Source: Acinetobacter equi | GTDB lineage: Bacteria > Pseudomonadota > Gammaproteobacteria > Pseudomonadales > Moraxellaceae | Reading direction: 5' to 3' | Assembly: GCF_001307195.1 (NCBI RefSeq) | Contig: NZ_CP012808.1 | Span: 434,001 to 498,000 of the forward strand | DNA length: 64,000 nt | The notes under the pieces: generated by a model | The model's database searches: none | What the model was told of the DNA's origin: nothing | The model's input: the letters and a program-made list of their open reading frames with translations, nothing else | In this document: positions 44,562-53,424 of the stretch, piece after piece | Numbering within the stretch: the first letter of the stretch is position 1 | How the letters are laid out: the number at the start of each line of letters is the position of its first letter | Translations under genes and position numbers: made by a program

Positions 44562-45194
44562 ATGAAAAACATATTTTTTATTTTAATCATTTTTTTCAAT
44601 TGCTTGTCTGTAAGTCTTGCATCACCCATACACTTTAATCCCAAAACAATTTTATCTAAAGATAAGCTTCTCACTGGCAATATTCCGTATATTAAAAATA
44701 AAGAATTCAAACTACTAAATAAACAAATTCATTCTGAGTTATTTAAAGACTATGATGAAACACGTATAGAGTTTTTTTCAGAGATACTTTATCAAGATGA
44801 AGACTATTTAACTCTAAAAGTTCATAAAGAGATACAAGGTGGTAGAAGCTATTCACGAGAGCAATATTTTGTGATTGATCTAAAGCAGAAAAAAATTTTA
44901 AATTTATTCGAGATATTAGATCATTATGATATATCTGCATCAGAAATTGAAAATCAGATTTCAAAGCAACTTAAAACTATAAATGAAACAGAATTATCAA
45001 ATGAATCTTTTGAAAATTTTCAGCTCACAGAATTAGCTTATTTTTATAATGAACACCCCGAAATCATTATCCTAAATGATAAAACAAGCTTCTATTTAAA
45101 CAATAATATTCTTGGAATTAGCTTCGATATTGGTGTTGCTTCATATGCATTTGAGTTCAAAGTTGCTCATGAAAGTCTAAAAGCCATTTTATAA
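44562..45194 (+). CDS. Exported protein, DUF3298/RsiV-like
   Basis: The product is 210 residues with a signal peptide (MKNIFFILIIFFNCLSVSLA) and AAGGA 9 nt before the ATG. Near the middle, SREQYFVIDLKQKKILNLFE resembles the Y-x-x-x-D-l-k-t-g-k-x-l-x-L-x-d strand pair of DUF3298/RsiV domains. The last part (KTSFYLNNNILGISFDIGVA) fits the end of that fold. The match is by pattern only. It lies 28 nt after the VanW-like gene and may be cotranscribed. Confidence 0.6.
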   Translation: MKNIFFILIIFFNCLSVSLASPIHFNPKTILSKDKLLTGNIPYIKNKEFKLLNKQIHSELFKDYDETRIEFFSEILYQDEDYLTLKVHKEIQGGRSYSREQYFVIDLKQKKILNLFEILDHYDISASEIENQISKQLKTINETELSNESFENFQLTELAYFYNEHPEIIILNDKTSFYLNNNILGISFDIGVASYAFEFKVAHESLKAIL

Positions 45195-45273
45195 ATTCAA
45201 TAATTGACTTGATTTCCCAGTACTAAACCCCTACATCTATTACTAATATCATTATTTATTTGGCTATCTATTT

Positions 45274-47301
45274 ATGTCATTAAAAAAAGCGACTTTGCCT
45301 GTTCCACAATTCGATCAAATTACACTGGAAAACTTAAAACAAAAAATTGAAGAAGCGATTCAACAAGGGCAAAACTTTTTAAATCAGCTTATTGAAGTTC
45401 CCCATACACATGAAGCACAGCTTGATGTTCTTTCGCAGTTAGACGTGCTTGAAAATAATATGAGCGAATCTTGGGGAATTTTATCTCACCTCAATGCCGT
45501 AATGAATAATGCTGAAACACGTGATGTCTATCAATCATTGCTTCCTGCACTGAGTGAGTATTATACGAATCTAGGTCAGCATACTGTTCTATATCAAACA
45601 TTCCAGCAGGTACATGATCAGGACCGTTTTAGCAGTTTATCTGAAGCACAACAAAGTGCGATCAAACTAGCACTACGTGACTTTAAATTGTCGGGTGTGG
45701 CTTTAGAAGGTGAAGCTAAAAAACGTTATGCTGAAATTTCTGCACGTTTATCGCAACTGTCATCAGACTTTTCTAATCATGTACTTGATGCAACTCAAGC
45801 TTATTTCAAACCTCTTTCAGAACAAGAGTTACAGGGTCTTCCTGAAAGTAGCATTCAATTATTAAAACAATATGGTCAACAGCGTGAATTAGATCAAGCA
45901 GTTGCTACTTTAGACATTCCATCTTATTTAGCAATTATGACTTATGCTGAAACACGCGAATTACGTGAAGTACTTTATCGTGCTTACACTACACGTGCTT
46001 CTGAATTAGGCGGACATCTAGAGTTTGATAACACAGCAGTGATGGAAGAAATCTTAAGTTTGCGCCAAGAAATGGCAAATCTTTTAGGTTTTAATAATTA
46101 TGCTGAATTATCTTTAGCAAGCAAAATGGCACCAAATGTTGAAGCTGTAGATCAATTCCTGATTGACCTTGCAAATCATGCTCGCCAACCTGCTGAAAAA
46201 GAAATTGCAGAAATCGAAGCTATTGCTGCTCAAGATGGTATTACAGATTTACAACCTTGGGATACTACGTTCTATTCTGAAAAACTGAAAGTTCAACAAT
46301 TCAATTTATCTCAAGAAGCACTAAAGCCATACTTCCCTGCGCCAAAAGTTTTACAAGGTTTATTTAATATTGTATATCGACTTTATGGCATTCAAATTAT
46401 TGAACGTGAAGCACCAGTTTGGCACTCAGATGCTCGTTATTTTGAGCTAGAAGATCAAGGACAAGTTGTTGGTGGTTTCTATTTCGATTTATATGCACGT
46501 AGTGGTAAACGTGGTGGTGCATGGATGAGTGGATTCCGTTCACGCATGCAAATGGAATCAGGTTTACAAAAACCAATTTGCTATATGGTATGTAATTTCA
46601 CCCCTCCTGTTGGTGATCAACCTGCTTTATTAACGCATGATGAAGTGATTACGCTATTCCATGAATTTGGTCATGGTTTACATCATATGTTGACTGAAGT
46701 AGATCATATTTCTGTTGCAGGTACACATGGTGTTGCTTGGGATGCGGTAGAGCTTCCTAGTCAATTTATGGAGTTTTGGGCTTGGGATCACGAAAGCCTA
46801 GAGCTTTTAAGTGAACATATTGAAACTAAAGAAACTCTTGCACCTGAGCTATTAAAAGCTTTACTTGATGCTCGTTTTTTCCAATCAGGTATGCAAACGC
46901 TACGTCAAATTGAATTTGCATTGTTTGACCTAAGCATTCATAAATTAATGCCTGCTTTAAATGCAGAGCAAATCCAAGCAACATTAAATGATATTCGTCT
47001 AAAATATGCTGTCGCTCCAACCACAGCAGATAACCGCTTCCAACATGGTTTTAGTCACATCTTCGCGGGTGGCTATGCGGCAGGTTACTATTCTTATAAG
47101 TGGGCAGAAGTTCTAGCCAGTGATGCCTTTGATCGTTTTGAACAAGAAGGTATTTTCAATACCGAAACAGGTAAAGAATTTAGACAAGCTGTGCTGGCTG
47201 TGGGCGGTAAAGATCAAGCACTAAATGCATTTGTTAATTTTAGAAAACGTGAGCCTAAAATTGATGCATTATTACGTCATCAAGGTTGGACGAATAGCTA
47301 A
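45274..47301 (+). CDS. prlC: Oligopeptidase A (M3 family)
   Basis: This 675-residue zinc metallopeptidase degrades peptides, including cleaved signal peptides, in the cytoplasm. HEFGH at 463-467 supplies two His ligands and the catalytic Glu. The downstream WDAVELPSQFMEFWAWD carries the third ligand (E in ELPSQ). The C-terminal FSHIFAGGYAAGYYSYKWAE is the conserved M3 loop with substrate-binding Tyr. Length is normal. A small zinc-ribbon gene follows 42 nt later. Confidence 0.95.
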   Translation: MSLKKATLPVPQFDQITLENLKQKIEEAIQQGQNFLNQLIEVPHTHEAQLDVLSQLDVLENNMSESWGILSHLNAVMNNAETRDVYQSLLPALSEYYTNLGQHTVLYQTFQQVHDQDRFSSLSEAQQSAIKLALRDFKLSGVALEGEAKKRYAEISARLSQLSSDFSNHVLDATQAYFKPLSEQELQGLPESSIQLLKQYGQQRELDQAVATLDIPSYLAIMTYAETRELREVLYRAYTTRASELGGHLEFDNTAVMEEILSLRQEMANLLGFNNYAELSLASKMAPNVEAVDQFLIDLANHARQPAEKEIAEIEAIAAQDGITDLQPWDTTFYSEKLKVQQFNLSQEALKPYFPAPKVLQGLFNIVYRLYGIQIIEREAPVWHSDARYFELEDQGQVVGGFYFDLYARSGKRGGAWMSGFRSRMQMESGLQKPICYMVCNFTPPVGDQPALLTHDEVITLFHEFGHGLHHMLTEVDHISVAGTHGVAWDAVELPSQFMEFWAWDHESLELLSEHIETKETLAPELLKALLDARFFQSGMQTLRQIEFALFDLSIHKLMPALNAEQIQATLNDIRLKYAVAPTTADNRFQHGFSHIFAGGYAAGYYSYKWAEVLASDAFDRFEQEGIFNTETGKEFRQAVLAVGGKDQALNAFVNFRKREPKIDALLRHQGWTNS

Positions 47302-47343
47302 TAAAATGCGTACACTATCCATTATTTTCTAACATAGGTAAGT

Positions 47344-47559
47344 ATGATGACCATTAAACGTCGTTTCATCGCAGGTGCAAAATGTCCAAGATGTCAGGCA
47401 CAAGATCGCGTTGTTATGCTCACCTCTGGCGATAACGAATGGATTGAATGCATTGAGTGTGATTATAGTGAAAATCGCCCTACGCATGTAGAAGAGCCAG
47501 AAGTACCTGCTATTCCAGATGAAATTGGCGTCATACACTTTAAACCACGTCAAAAATAA
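47344..47559 (+). CDS. YheV-like zinc-ribbon protein
   Basis: This 71-residue protein (70 if the second ATG at 47347 is used) begins MMTIKRRFIAGAKCPRCQAQ. Cys pairs C-P-R-C and C-I-E-C form a zinc ribbon, followed by an acidic Glu/Pro-rich tail ending FKPRQK. This matches the YheV family, whose function is unknown. AGGTAAGT precedes the start, and prlC is just upstream. Confidence 0.85.
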   Translation: MMTIKRRFIAGAKCPRCQAQDRVVMLTSGDNEWIECIECDYSENRPTHVEEPEVPAIPDEIGVIHFKPRQK

Positions 47560-47569
47560 ATTTGATATA

Positions 47570-47598
47570 TAAAAAGGAGGATTTTTCCTCCTTTTTAT
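47570..47598 (+). terminator. Terminator after prlC-yheV
   Basis: AAAAAGGAGG, an ATTTTT loop and CCTCCTTTTT form a perfect stem with a T run. Confidence 0.9.
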
Positions 47599-47709
47599 AT
47601 GATTTAAACAAATTATTTAATGTTTATGAATCTATTATTATTCAAATTCTACGTATTCTATTGAATAAAACTTCATCACAAGCAAGTTAAAACTCATCTT
47701 CCTATTATT

Positions 47710-48481
47710 ATGCCAACGATTAAGAATCAAAAAATACATATAGCGATATGCTGTCTTATTATTTCAGCATTATGCTTTTCTTCAATAGTATTGGTATTCA
47801 CTCTACATTTCATATTATAGATGATCCAACAATTAGATTTTTAGAAACTTTCTTTGTCTATTTATACTTCTATCATTTATATTTAAAAAAGATTTTAAGT
47901 TTATAAAATCTGAAAAACTCAAGATCTATCTTTGGCATTCAGTTGTTGGATTAACTGTAATATATGATTCTTCCATGCAATTGCACACTTATAAGTTATC
48001 AAATGTGATAGTTTTTTCATATTCCTCACCTATTTTTATTCCGTTAATTGCTTGGTTATTTTTAAAAGAAAAAATCACATTTCCAATTATATTGACAATA
48101 ATCCTCGATCTAATTGGTGTTGTCTTTATTACAAAATCTGATTAAGAATTATTAAATCAACTCTCCATTATTGGTACTCTCTCGAGTATTTTAGCTGTAA
48201 TAGCATTTGTAACAGTAAGAGCAAGGACTTCTACTAAAGCTCCTAAAAGAATTATATTCTATTTCTGTTATACAAATGCTTCGGCTATAAATACCTTATT
48301 CATGGCAAGAATTAAACTATTCAACCTCTACGGTATCTTTAGTAATTATTAATCAAATACTTATAAGCTTGTTTCTTCTACCCAAATAGCTCCTATGAAT
48401 TATATTACTATTATTGTTACAGGTTTTATTTTTATTATTTCTGCTATCAGCATTCCAAATTTAATCAGTAATAAAAAATAA
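47710..48481 (+). pseudogene. Second decayed EamA/DMT transporter
   Basis: Fragments in several frames align in order to one EamA transporter: MPTIKNQKIHIAICCLIISA, then KSEKLKIYLWHSVVGLTVIY, then IVFSYSSPIFIPLIAWLFLK and EKITFPIILTIILDLIGVVF, and a second-half remnant with LSIIGTLSSILAVIAFVTVR. SSPIFIPLIAWLFLKE is the classic EamA helix. Stops and frame changes occur throughout, including a TAA at about 48144, and the second half is badly eroded. It is unrelated in detail to the pseudogene at 429-1328. Confidence 0.75.
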
Positions 48482-48822
48482 AATAGACAGTAAACTTTCT
48501 TCAATTTTTAAATAAAAAAAAGTAGCATTGCGACGGTTCGGCACATGCTACTTATCAACTGATTGACCTTACGGCCTATATTTTTCTTTAATACTTAAAA
48601 AATTTTAGTATAGAATAATATTATCTTTAAAACTTACTTAAAAAGTCACTCTCTTTGTATATGACTAATTTAACTCAATCATAATAAAAATTGCTCAAAA
48701 TTTGTCGAACAATTTTTATTTTTTACTAGTGAATTGTAAATTAATTTAATCTATTTAATTTTAACTTAACCTATTTTATTGTTTTTTAAATTATTATTAA
48801 TAAAGGATAATAAATTATTTAA
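48482..48822. other. AT-rich intergenic stretch
   Basis: It holds the terminator listed at 48513-48553. Beyond that it is very AT-rich with no ORF I can support. Confidence 0.5.
48513..48553 (-). terminator. Terminator of the sdhE-ygfX transcript
   Basis: On the minus strand AAGTAGCAT and ATGCTACTT pair across a 16-nt loop, followed by eight T. It lies about 270 nt beyond the ygfX stop. Confidence 0.7.
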
Positions 48823-49215
48823 TTAGAAAATTTTTGTCAAAACAACAAGCTTTTTCCATTTGAGCATCGACAACTGATCACACCAAATAATTAAAGATTC
48901 TTTTTGATCTTCACCAACATATACAATGATATAAAGATAGTGATTTATAAATTTGTCCACATAAATAGTCTTAACTTTATTTTTATCTATATAAAATAAA
49001 GTCCATTCACAATCTTCCATTTGATAGAGCGAATAATTTTTTTTCTTCTTATTAAAAAAAATAAACAATATGACTAAAACTAAAAATGAAAATATAAAAA
49101 ATATAGGTGCTAATGCGTTAAATAATATAATTGAAATAAGAACCAAAAATATAAATTGAAACGCAATCCATAAAAGACTGCGTTTAAGTGTAAAACTATT
49201 ATGAGCCGTGTACAT
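48823..49215 (-). CDS. YgfX-like membrane protein
   Basis: This 130-residue protein has two adjacent hydrophobic helices (LLWIAFQFIFLVLISIILF and IFFIFSFLVLVILFIFF), then a soluble C-terminal domain containing CEWTLFYIDKNKV and LIIWCDQLSMLKWKKLVVL. Topology and position after sdhE match YgfX (CptA), described in E. coli as an inhibitor of cell-division and cytoskeletal proteins and debated as a toxin. It overlaps sdhE by 17 nt. The sequence is divergent, so the name rests partly on context. Confidence 0.72.
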   Translation of the reverse strand: MYTAHNSFTLKRSLLWIAFQFIFLVLISIILFNALAPIFFIFSFLVLVILFIFFNKKKKNYSLYQMEDCEWTLFYIDKNKVKTIYVDKFINHYLYIIVYVGEDQKESLIIWCDQLSMLKWKKLVVLTKIF

Positions 49216-49459
49216 AACGCTTAAGTTTACGAATAAATTCTTTTAATTCTGGTCTAGGTGGCTCAGACACCTCCATAAACCAATCCAATAAATCTGGGTC
49301 CTCTTGTGCTACAAGCTCTGCAAACATTTCCTTTTCATCTGCTTCCGCATGTAAATAATAATTTTTAACATAGGGGTCGAAATAAACATCAATTTCTTTC
49401 AAGCCTCTTCTTGCACGGTATACGACTTTACGTTCTTCTAGGCTAATTTCTTCAGTCAT
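49199..49459 (-). CDS. sdhE: FAD assembly factor SdhE
   Basis: This 86-residue protein promotes covalent attachment of FAD to succinate dehydrogenase. VVYRARRGLKEIDVYFDPYV contains the R-R-G-x-x-E-x-D motif that defines the family, and EDPDLLDWFMEVSEPPRPEL is the conserved C-terminal helix region. It is the upstream partner of the YgfX-like gene. Confidence 0.92.
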   Translation of the reverse strand: MTEEISLEERKVVYRARRGLKEIDVYFDPYVKNYYLHAEADEKEMFAELVAQEDPDLLDWFMEVSEPPRPELKEFIRKLKRYVHGS

Positions 49460-49677
49460 TTAATAGAATCCAAAACATCAATCTTTCAAATAGTTTAACC
49501 CAGCCATAAAAAAGATTCGATGTATTTTACTTTTCATTTTTATAAATAACAAAATACAATAAAAACACCTAATTTTATTAGATTTTTTTAAATTTCACAT
49601 ATAAATACACTGATGTGTGCTAAAAAAAAACGGAGACTTTAACTTGGTAAACTATACATACTCATCAGGAATTCACC

Positions 49678-49830
49678 ATGAGTAAAAAACAAACGATCTA
49701 TACAACAGAATTTAAAGCTGAAGCAATCAAGGCTATTGATTCAAAAAATGGCAATGTTTCAGAAACAACACGGTAGCTTGGCATTTCAATGCAAAACCTT
49801 TCAAATTGGTACAACAAAGCAAAGAATTAG
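49678..49830 (+). pseudogene. IS3-type OrfA transposase fragment
   Basis: It begins MSKKQTIYTTEFKAEAIKAI with SKNGNVSETTR, then a TAG, and continues LGISMQNLSNWYNKAKN before another TAG. This is the N-terminal helix-turn-helix of IS3-family OrfA (F-K-x-E-A-I ... L-G-I-S ... L-x-x-W). The rest of OrfA and all of OrfB are missing, so it is a relic. Confidence 0.75.
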
Positions 49831-49964
49831 CTAGCTATGTAATTATTTCCTTATTTTAATCTTCAGTTCCAACCGACAATTTTCTTATATTCTTTAAAGA
49901 ATTTACTCTTTTAACGTTATGTCTAAAATAAATTTTATATACTAAACCATACTCTATACTCACT

Positions 49965-50208
49965 TTATTAAATAATTTTTATTTAAACTTGCAGATGCTG
50001 GCATATCCTCTTTACTCCATAGCTTAAATGAATAACTCAATATCATCATATCTAAACGTATATCAGGATATTTAAATAAGTCCCATGTCCCACTAAAGAA
50101 TCCGATACTTAAATACTACAAATGAAGTCTAAAGACCATTTTTGAGTAAATGAACGACCAGCCCGCCCCCCCCCAATAATATCAGCTCCAACAATTAGAA
50201 CATCAACC
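49965..50208 (-). pseudogene. Baeyer-Villiger/flavin monooxygenase relic
   Basis: On the minus strand, VDVLIVGADIIGGG resembles a flavoprotein V-L-I-V-G-A-G start. In shifted frames follow VHLLKNG, TSFVVFKYRIL, and then GTWDLFKYPDIRLDMMILSY and SFKLWSKEDMPASASLNK. The G-T-W-D-L-F-K-Y-P-G-I-R-S-D and Y-S-F-K-P-W segments are signatures of Baeyer-Villiger monooxygenases. Only about 80 codons of an enzyme of about 500 remain, with several frame changes. A G9 tract (50167-50175) lies in the glycine motif. Confidence 0.7.
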
Positions 50209-50314
50209 TAATTATTAATGATCTAAGCCCAATAAGAATCATTTTATTACTTAATTAATAGCACATTTTTGATATGACACTAAATTATGAATAACAAATT
50301 AAAATTGTAGTAAT

Positions 50315-50347
50315 AAAAAAGGTCGGTTTATTCAACCGACCTTTTTT
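50315..50347 (-). terminator. Terminator of the ribosomal protein operon
   Basis: AAAAAAGGTCGGTT and AACCGACCTTTTTT form a 14-bp perfect stem around TATTC, 24 nt after the rplQ stop. It ends the rpsJ-to-rplQ block. Confidence 0.95.
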
Positions 50348-50371
50348 AAACAACTGAACTGTTCTACGAAA

Positions 50372-50737
50372 TTATTTAACTTCGCGATCTACTAGTTCAA
50401 CGTAAGCCATCGGTGCAGCATCACCTGCACGGAAGCCCGCTTTAAGAACACGTAGATAACCGCCGTTACGTTCTTTGTAACGAGGGCCAAGAACGGTAAA
50501 TAATTTACCAACAGTTGCTGCTGAACGAGTACGAGCAAACGCTAGACGACGGTTTGCAACAGTATCGTTTTTAGCTAAAGTGATTAAAGGCTCTGCAACG
50601 CGGCGAAGTTCTTTCGCTTTAGGCAAAGTTGTTTTAATTAACTCATGCTCAACTAAAGCATTTGTTAAATTTTGAAACAACGCCTTGCGGTGGCTGCTTG
50701 TACGGCCTAATTTCACACCACTATTACGATGACGCAT
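50372..50737 (-). CDS. rplQ: 50S ribosomal protein L17
   Basis: This 121-residue protein sits near the peptide exit tunnel. It begins [20 protein letters not shown], followed by [20 protein letters not shown], both canonical. It lacks the C-terminal extension of the longer Proteobacterial forms such as the E. coli one. It is the last gene of the alpha operon, 18 nt after the true rpoA stop, and is followed by the operon terminator. Confidence 0.98.
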   Translation of the reverse strand: MRHRNSGVKLGRTSSHRKALFQNLTNALVEHELIKTTLPKAKELRRVAEPLITLAKNDTVANRRLAFARTRSAATVGKLFTVLGPRYKERNGGYLRVLKAGFRAGDAAPMAYVELVDREVK

Positions 50738-50755
50738 GGTGATAGTCCTACTTAA

Positions 50756-51762
50756 TTAACGGCTACGATAGGCGAATCGATCGTCCATACGGAGACTAGC
50801 TGGTGGCCAGTTCTCTAAACGCATGCCGAGCTGTAAGCCCTTAGAAGCCAGAACATCTTTGATCTCTGTAAGCGATTTTTACCAAGGTTAGGAGTTTTAA
50901 GTAACTCAACCTCAGTACGCTGTACTAGATCACCAATGTAGTAAATATTTTCTGCTTTCAAACAGTTAGCAGAACGAACAGTAAGCTCTAGATCATCTAC
51001 TGGACGAAGCAAAATTGGGTCAACTTCTTCACGAGGCTCTTGAGCTACAGGAGCTTGATCTTTCTGAAGATCAACAAAAATTGCAATTTGTTGTTGCAAA
51101 ATAGTTGCCGCTTTGCGGATTGCTTCTTCTGGATCAACAGTTCCGTTAGTTTCAAGATCAATGATCAGTTTATCAAGGTCAGTACGTTGTTCTACACGAG
51201 CATTTTCAACTGTGTAAGACACACGTTTGATTGGGCTATAAGAAGCATCTAATTGCAAACGACCTACAGGGCGAGTTTCGCCTTCAGGGAAGCGTGAATC
51301 AGATGTCTCATAACCACGGCCTTGAGCAACTTTCAAGCGCATTTTTAATGAGCCAGAAGCACTTAAAGTACCGATCAAGTGTTCAGGATTAACCACTTCA
51401 ACATTATGAGGCAAACGAAGGTCGGCAGCAGTTACGTCACCAGCACCTTCTTTCTCTAATGTTAAATAAGCTTCATTTTGATCGAACAGCTTAATAGACA
51501 ATCCTTTCAGGTTCAGCAAGAGCTCGACGATGTCCTGCTGCAAGCCTTCCAAAGTACTGTACTCGTGCTCAACACCCTCAATTTCAACTTCAACCACAGC
51601 AGCGCCAGGCAAAGAAGAAAGAAGGATGCGACGTAAAGCATTACCAAGAGTATGACCAAAGCCACGCTCTAATGGTTCTAGAATAACTTTTGCCGAGGTC
51701 CCGCTAACCGCTTCGACCTTGATCGCTTGCGGAGTTAGAAACTCATTTGCAGTACGCGTCAT
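50756..51762 (-). CDS. rpoA: RNA polymerase alpha subunit, with a single-base frameshift
   Basis: The N-terminal assembly domain is intact ([24 protein letters not shown], and [20 protein letters not shown]). In the C-terminal domain the frame is lost after [10 protein letters not shown], and as written the product ends 315 codons in, at 50815, as [19 protein letters not shown]. The other frame continues with [20 protein letters not shown] and [19 protein letters not shown] to a TAA at 50756-50758. Adding one A to the A5 run (T5 on plus, 50876-50880) gives a normal 335-residue subunit. As rpoA is essential and the lost part contacts promoter DNA and activators, a sequencing error is most likely. 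Confidence 0.95.
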
Positions 51763-51778
51763 ATTGCTACCTCAAGGA

Positions 51779-52405
51779 TTATTTAGAATACAATTCTACA
51801 ATCAAGCTTTCGTTGATTTCAGCAGGTAAATCAGAACGATCTGGTGCAGCTTTAAACGTACCTTCAAATTTAGAATGGTCAACTTCCATCCAAGAAGGAA
51901 TACCACGTTGAGCAGCTAATTCAATTGCGTTTTTAATACGTAATTGAGTTTTAGCACCTTCGTGAACTGCAATCACGTCACCAGCTTTAACTTGGATAGA
52001 CGCGATGTTAACACGACGACCATTTAAAGTGATTGAACGGTGAGATACAAGCTGACGAGCTTCTGCACGTGTAGAACCAAAACCCATGCGATAAACAACG
52101 TTATCTAGGCGGCTTTCAAGCAATTTCAACAAGTTTTCACCTGTTGCGCCTTTAACACGAGCAGCTTCTTTATAGTAGTTACTAAATTGACGTTCTAAAA
52201 CACCGTACATACGACGTACTTTTTGTTTTTCACGTAATTGTAGTGAATACTCTGATTGTTTACCACCACGAGCCCCGCCATGTTGGCCAGGAGCTTTAGC
52301 ATGTTTTTTAGTCTTAACGTCAAATGGTTTAACGCCAGATTTTAATTGCAGGTCTGTCCCTTCGCGGCGAGAGAGTTTGCATTTTGGACCAATATAACGA
52401 GCCAT
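51779..52405 (-). CDS. rpsD: 30S ribosomal protein S4
   Basis: This 208-residue primary 16S rRNA-binding protein begins [20 protein letters not shown]. The S4 RNA-binding domain is around residues 98-160 ([40 protein letters not shown]). In E. coli S4 is the translational repressor of the alpha operon. It lies 12 nt after rpsK and 16 nt before rpoA. Confidence 0.98.
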   Translation of the reverse strand: MARYIGPKCKLSRREGTDLQLKSGVKPFDVKTKKHAKAPGQHGGARGGKQSEYSLQLREKQKVRRMYGVLERQFSNYYKEAARVKGATGENLLKLLESRLDNVVYRMGFGSTRAEARQLVSHRSITLNGRRVNIASIQVKAGDVIAVHEGAKTQLRIKNAIELAAQRGIPSWMEVDHSKFEGTFKAAPDRSDLPAEINESLIVELYSK

Positions 52406-52417
52406 GAATGTTTCTCC

Positions 52418-52804
52418 TTACACGCGACGTTTTTTAGGTGGACGGCAACCGTTGTGAGGAATTGGCGTCACATCGGTAATGCTGTTAATTTTATAACCCA
52501 CTGCACCTAATGCACGAACCGCAGACTCACGACCTGGACCAGGACCTTTAACAAGGACGTCCAAGTTTTTCAAACCGTAATCCTGAGCTGCTTTACCAGC
52601 AACTTCAGCAGCTACCTGAGCAGCAAACGGAGTTGATTTACGTGATCCACGGAAGCCTTGTCCACCTGAAGTAGCCCAAGCCAATGCATTACCTTGACGA
52701 TCAGTGATCGTTACAATGGTGTTATTAAAAGAAGCGTGAATGTGTGCAACACCTTCAGAGACGGTACGAGTGACCTTCTTGCGTGTGCGAGTATCTTTAG
52801 CCAT
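52418..52804 (-). CDS. rpsK: 30S ribosomal protein S11
   Basis: This 128-residue platform protein has [20 protein letters not shown] and [20 protein letters not shown], and the conserved end [18 protein letters not shown]. It lies 19 nt after rpsM. Confidence 0.98.
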   Translation of the reverse strand: MAKDTRTRKKVTRTVSEGVAHIHASFNNTIVTITDRQGNALAWATSGGQGFRGSRKSTPFAAQVAAEVAGKAAQDYGLKNLDVLVKGPGPGRESAVRALGAVGYKINSITDVTPIPHNGCRPPKKRRV

Positions 52805-52823
52805 CTTTTAGCTTCCAGAAATC

Positions 52824-53180
52824 TTATTTCTTAATAGGTTTGCGCGGACCTTTACGGGTACGTGCGTTAGTTTTGGTGCGTTGTCCACGAACAGGCAAGC
52901 TGCGACGATGACGAAGACCGCGGTAGCAGCCTAAATCCATTAAACGTTTAATGTTCATGGAAATTTCGCGACGTAAGTCACCTTCGGTAGGAACCTTAGC
53001 AACCTCAGCACGAATCGCATCAAGCTGAGCATCATCTAATTCACGAATTTTAGTAGTTGGTGCAATGCCAACAGCAGCTAAGATATTCTTAGATGTGTGA
53101 CGACCAATACCAAAAATGTACGTGAGAGAGATAACAGCATGCTTGTTATCCGGAATGTTTACACCGGCAATACGAGCCAT
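52824..53180 (-). CDS. rpsM: 30S ribosomal protein S13
   Basis: This 118-residue protein of the 30S head contacts the P-site tRNA with its basic tail. It begins [20 protein letters not shown] and has [20 protein letters not shown] near the end, with tail [13 protein letters not shown]. It is the first gene of the classic alpha operon. A 107-nt spacer with a GC-rich hairpin precedes it. Confidence 0.98.
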   Translation of the reverse strand: MARIAGVNIPDNKHAVISLTYIFGIGRHTSKNILAAVGIAPTTKIRELDDAQLDAIRAEVAKVPTEGDLRREISMNIKRLMDLGCYRGLRHRRSLPVRGQRTKTNARTRKGPRKPIKK

Positions 53181-53215
53181 TCAAATTTCTCCAAAAAGGC
53201 AGTAGAGATAATCAA

Positions 53216-53242
53216 CCGCCCCACAAAAATCTTGAGGGGCGG
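53216..53242 (-). promoter_or_regulatory. Hairpin in the rpsM leader
   Basis: CCGCCCC and GGGGCGG form a 7-bp GC stem with a 13-nt loop, 36 nt before the rpsM start and between rpmJ and rpsM. In E. coli S4 represses the alpha operon through a pseudoknot at this position. There is no T run, so it is not a simple terminator. Confidence 0.5.
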
Positions 53243-53287
53243 ATAATAACCTAATTCGCCTACTGAAATCAACAGGTCTTAATTAGA

Positions 53288-53404
53288 TTAACCTTGACGC
53301 TGCTTATGACGAGGTTCAGCGCTACAAATTACGCGAATAACCCCATTACGACGGATAACTTTACAGCTACCACAAATTTTCTTTACAGAAGCTTGTACTT
53401 TCAT
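53288..53404 (-). CDS. rpmJ: 50S ribosomal protein L36
   Basis: This is a 38-residue protein ([20 protein letters not shown], then [18 protein letters not shown]). C11, C14, C27 and H33 form the zinc-binding ribbon, so it is the zinc-containing C+ form. It lies 20 nt after secY, as is usual in Gammaproteobacteria. Confidence 0.97.
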
Positions 53405-53424
53405 GATGAAACCTCTAAGTGCGC

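Noticed and set aside
48823..49459. New toxin-antitoxin pair
   Set aside because: The pair is better explained as the conserved sdhE-ygfX operon; the toxin role of YgfX is disputed.
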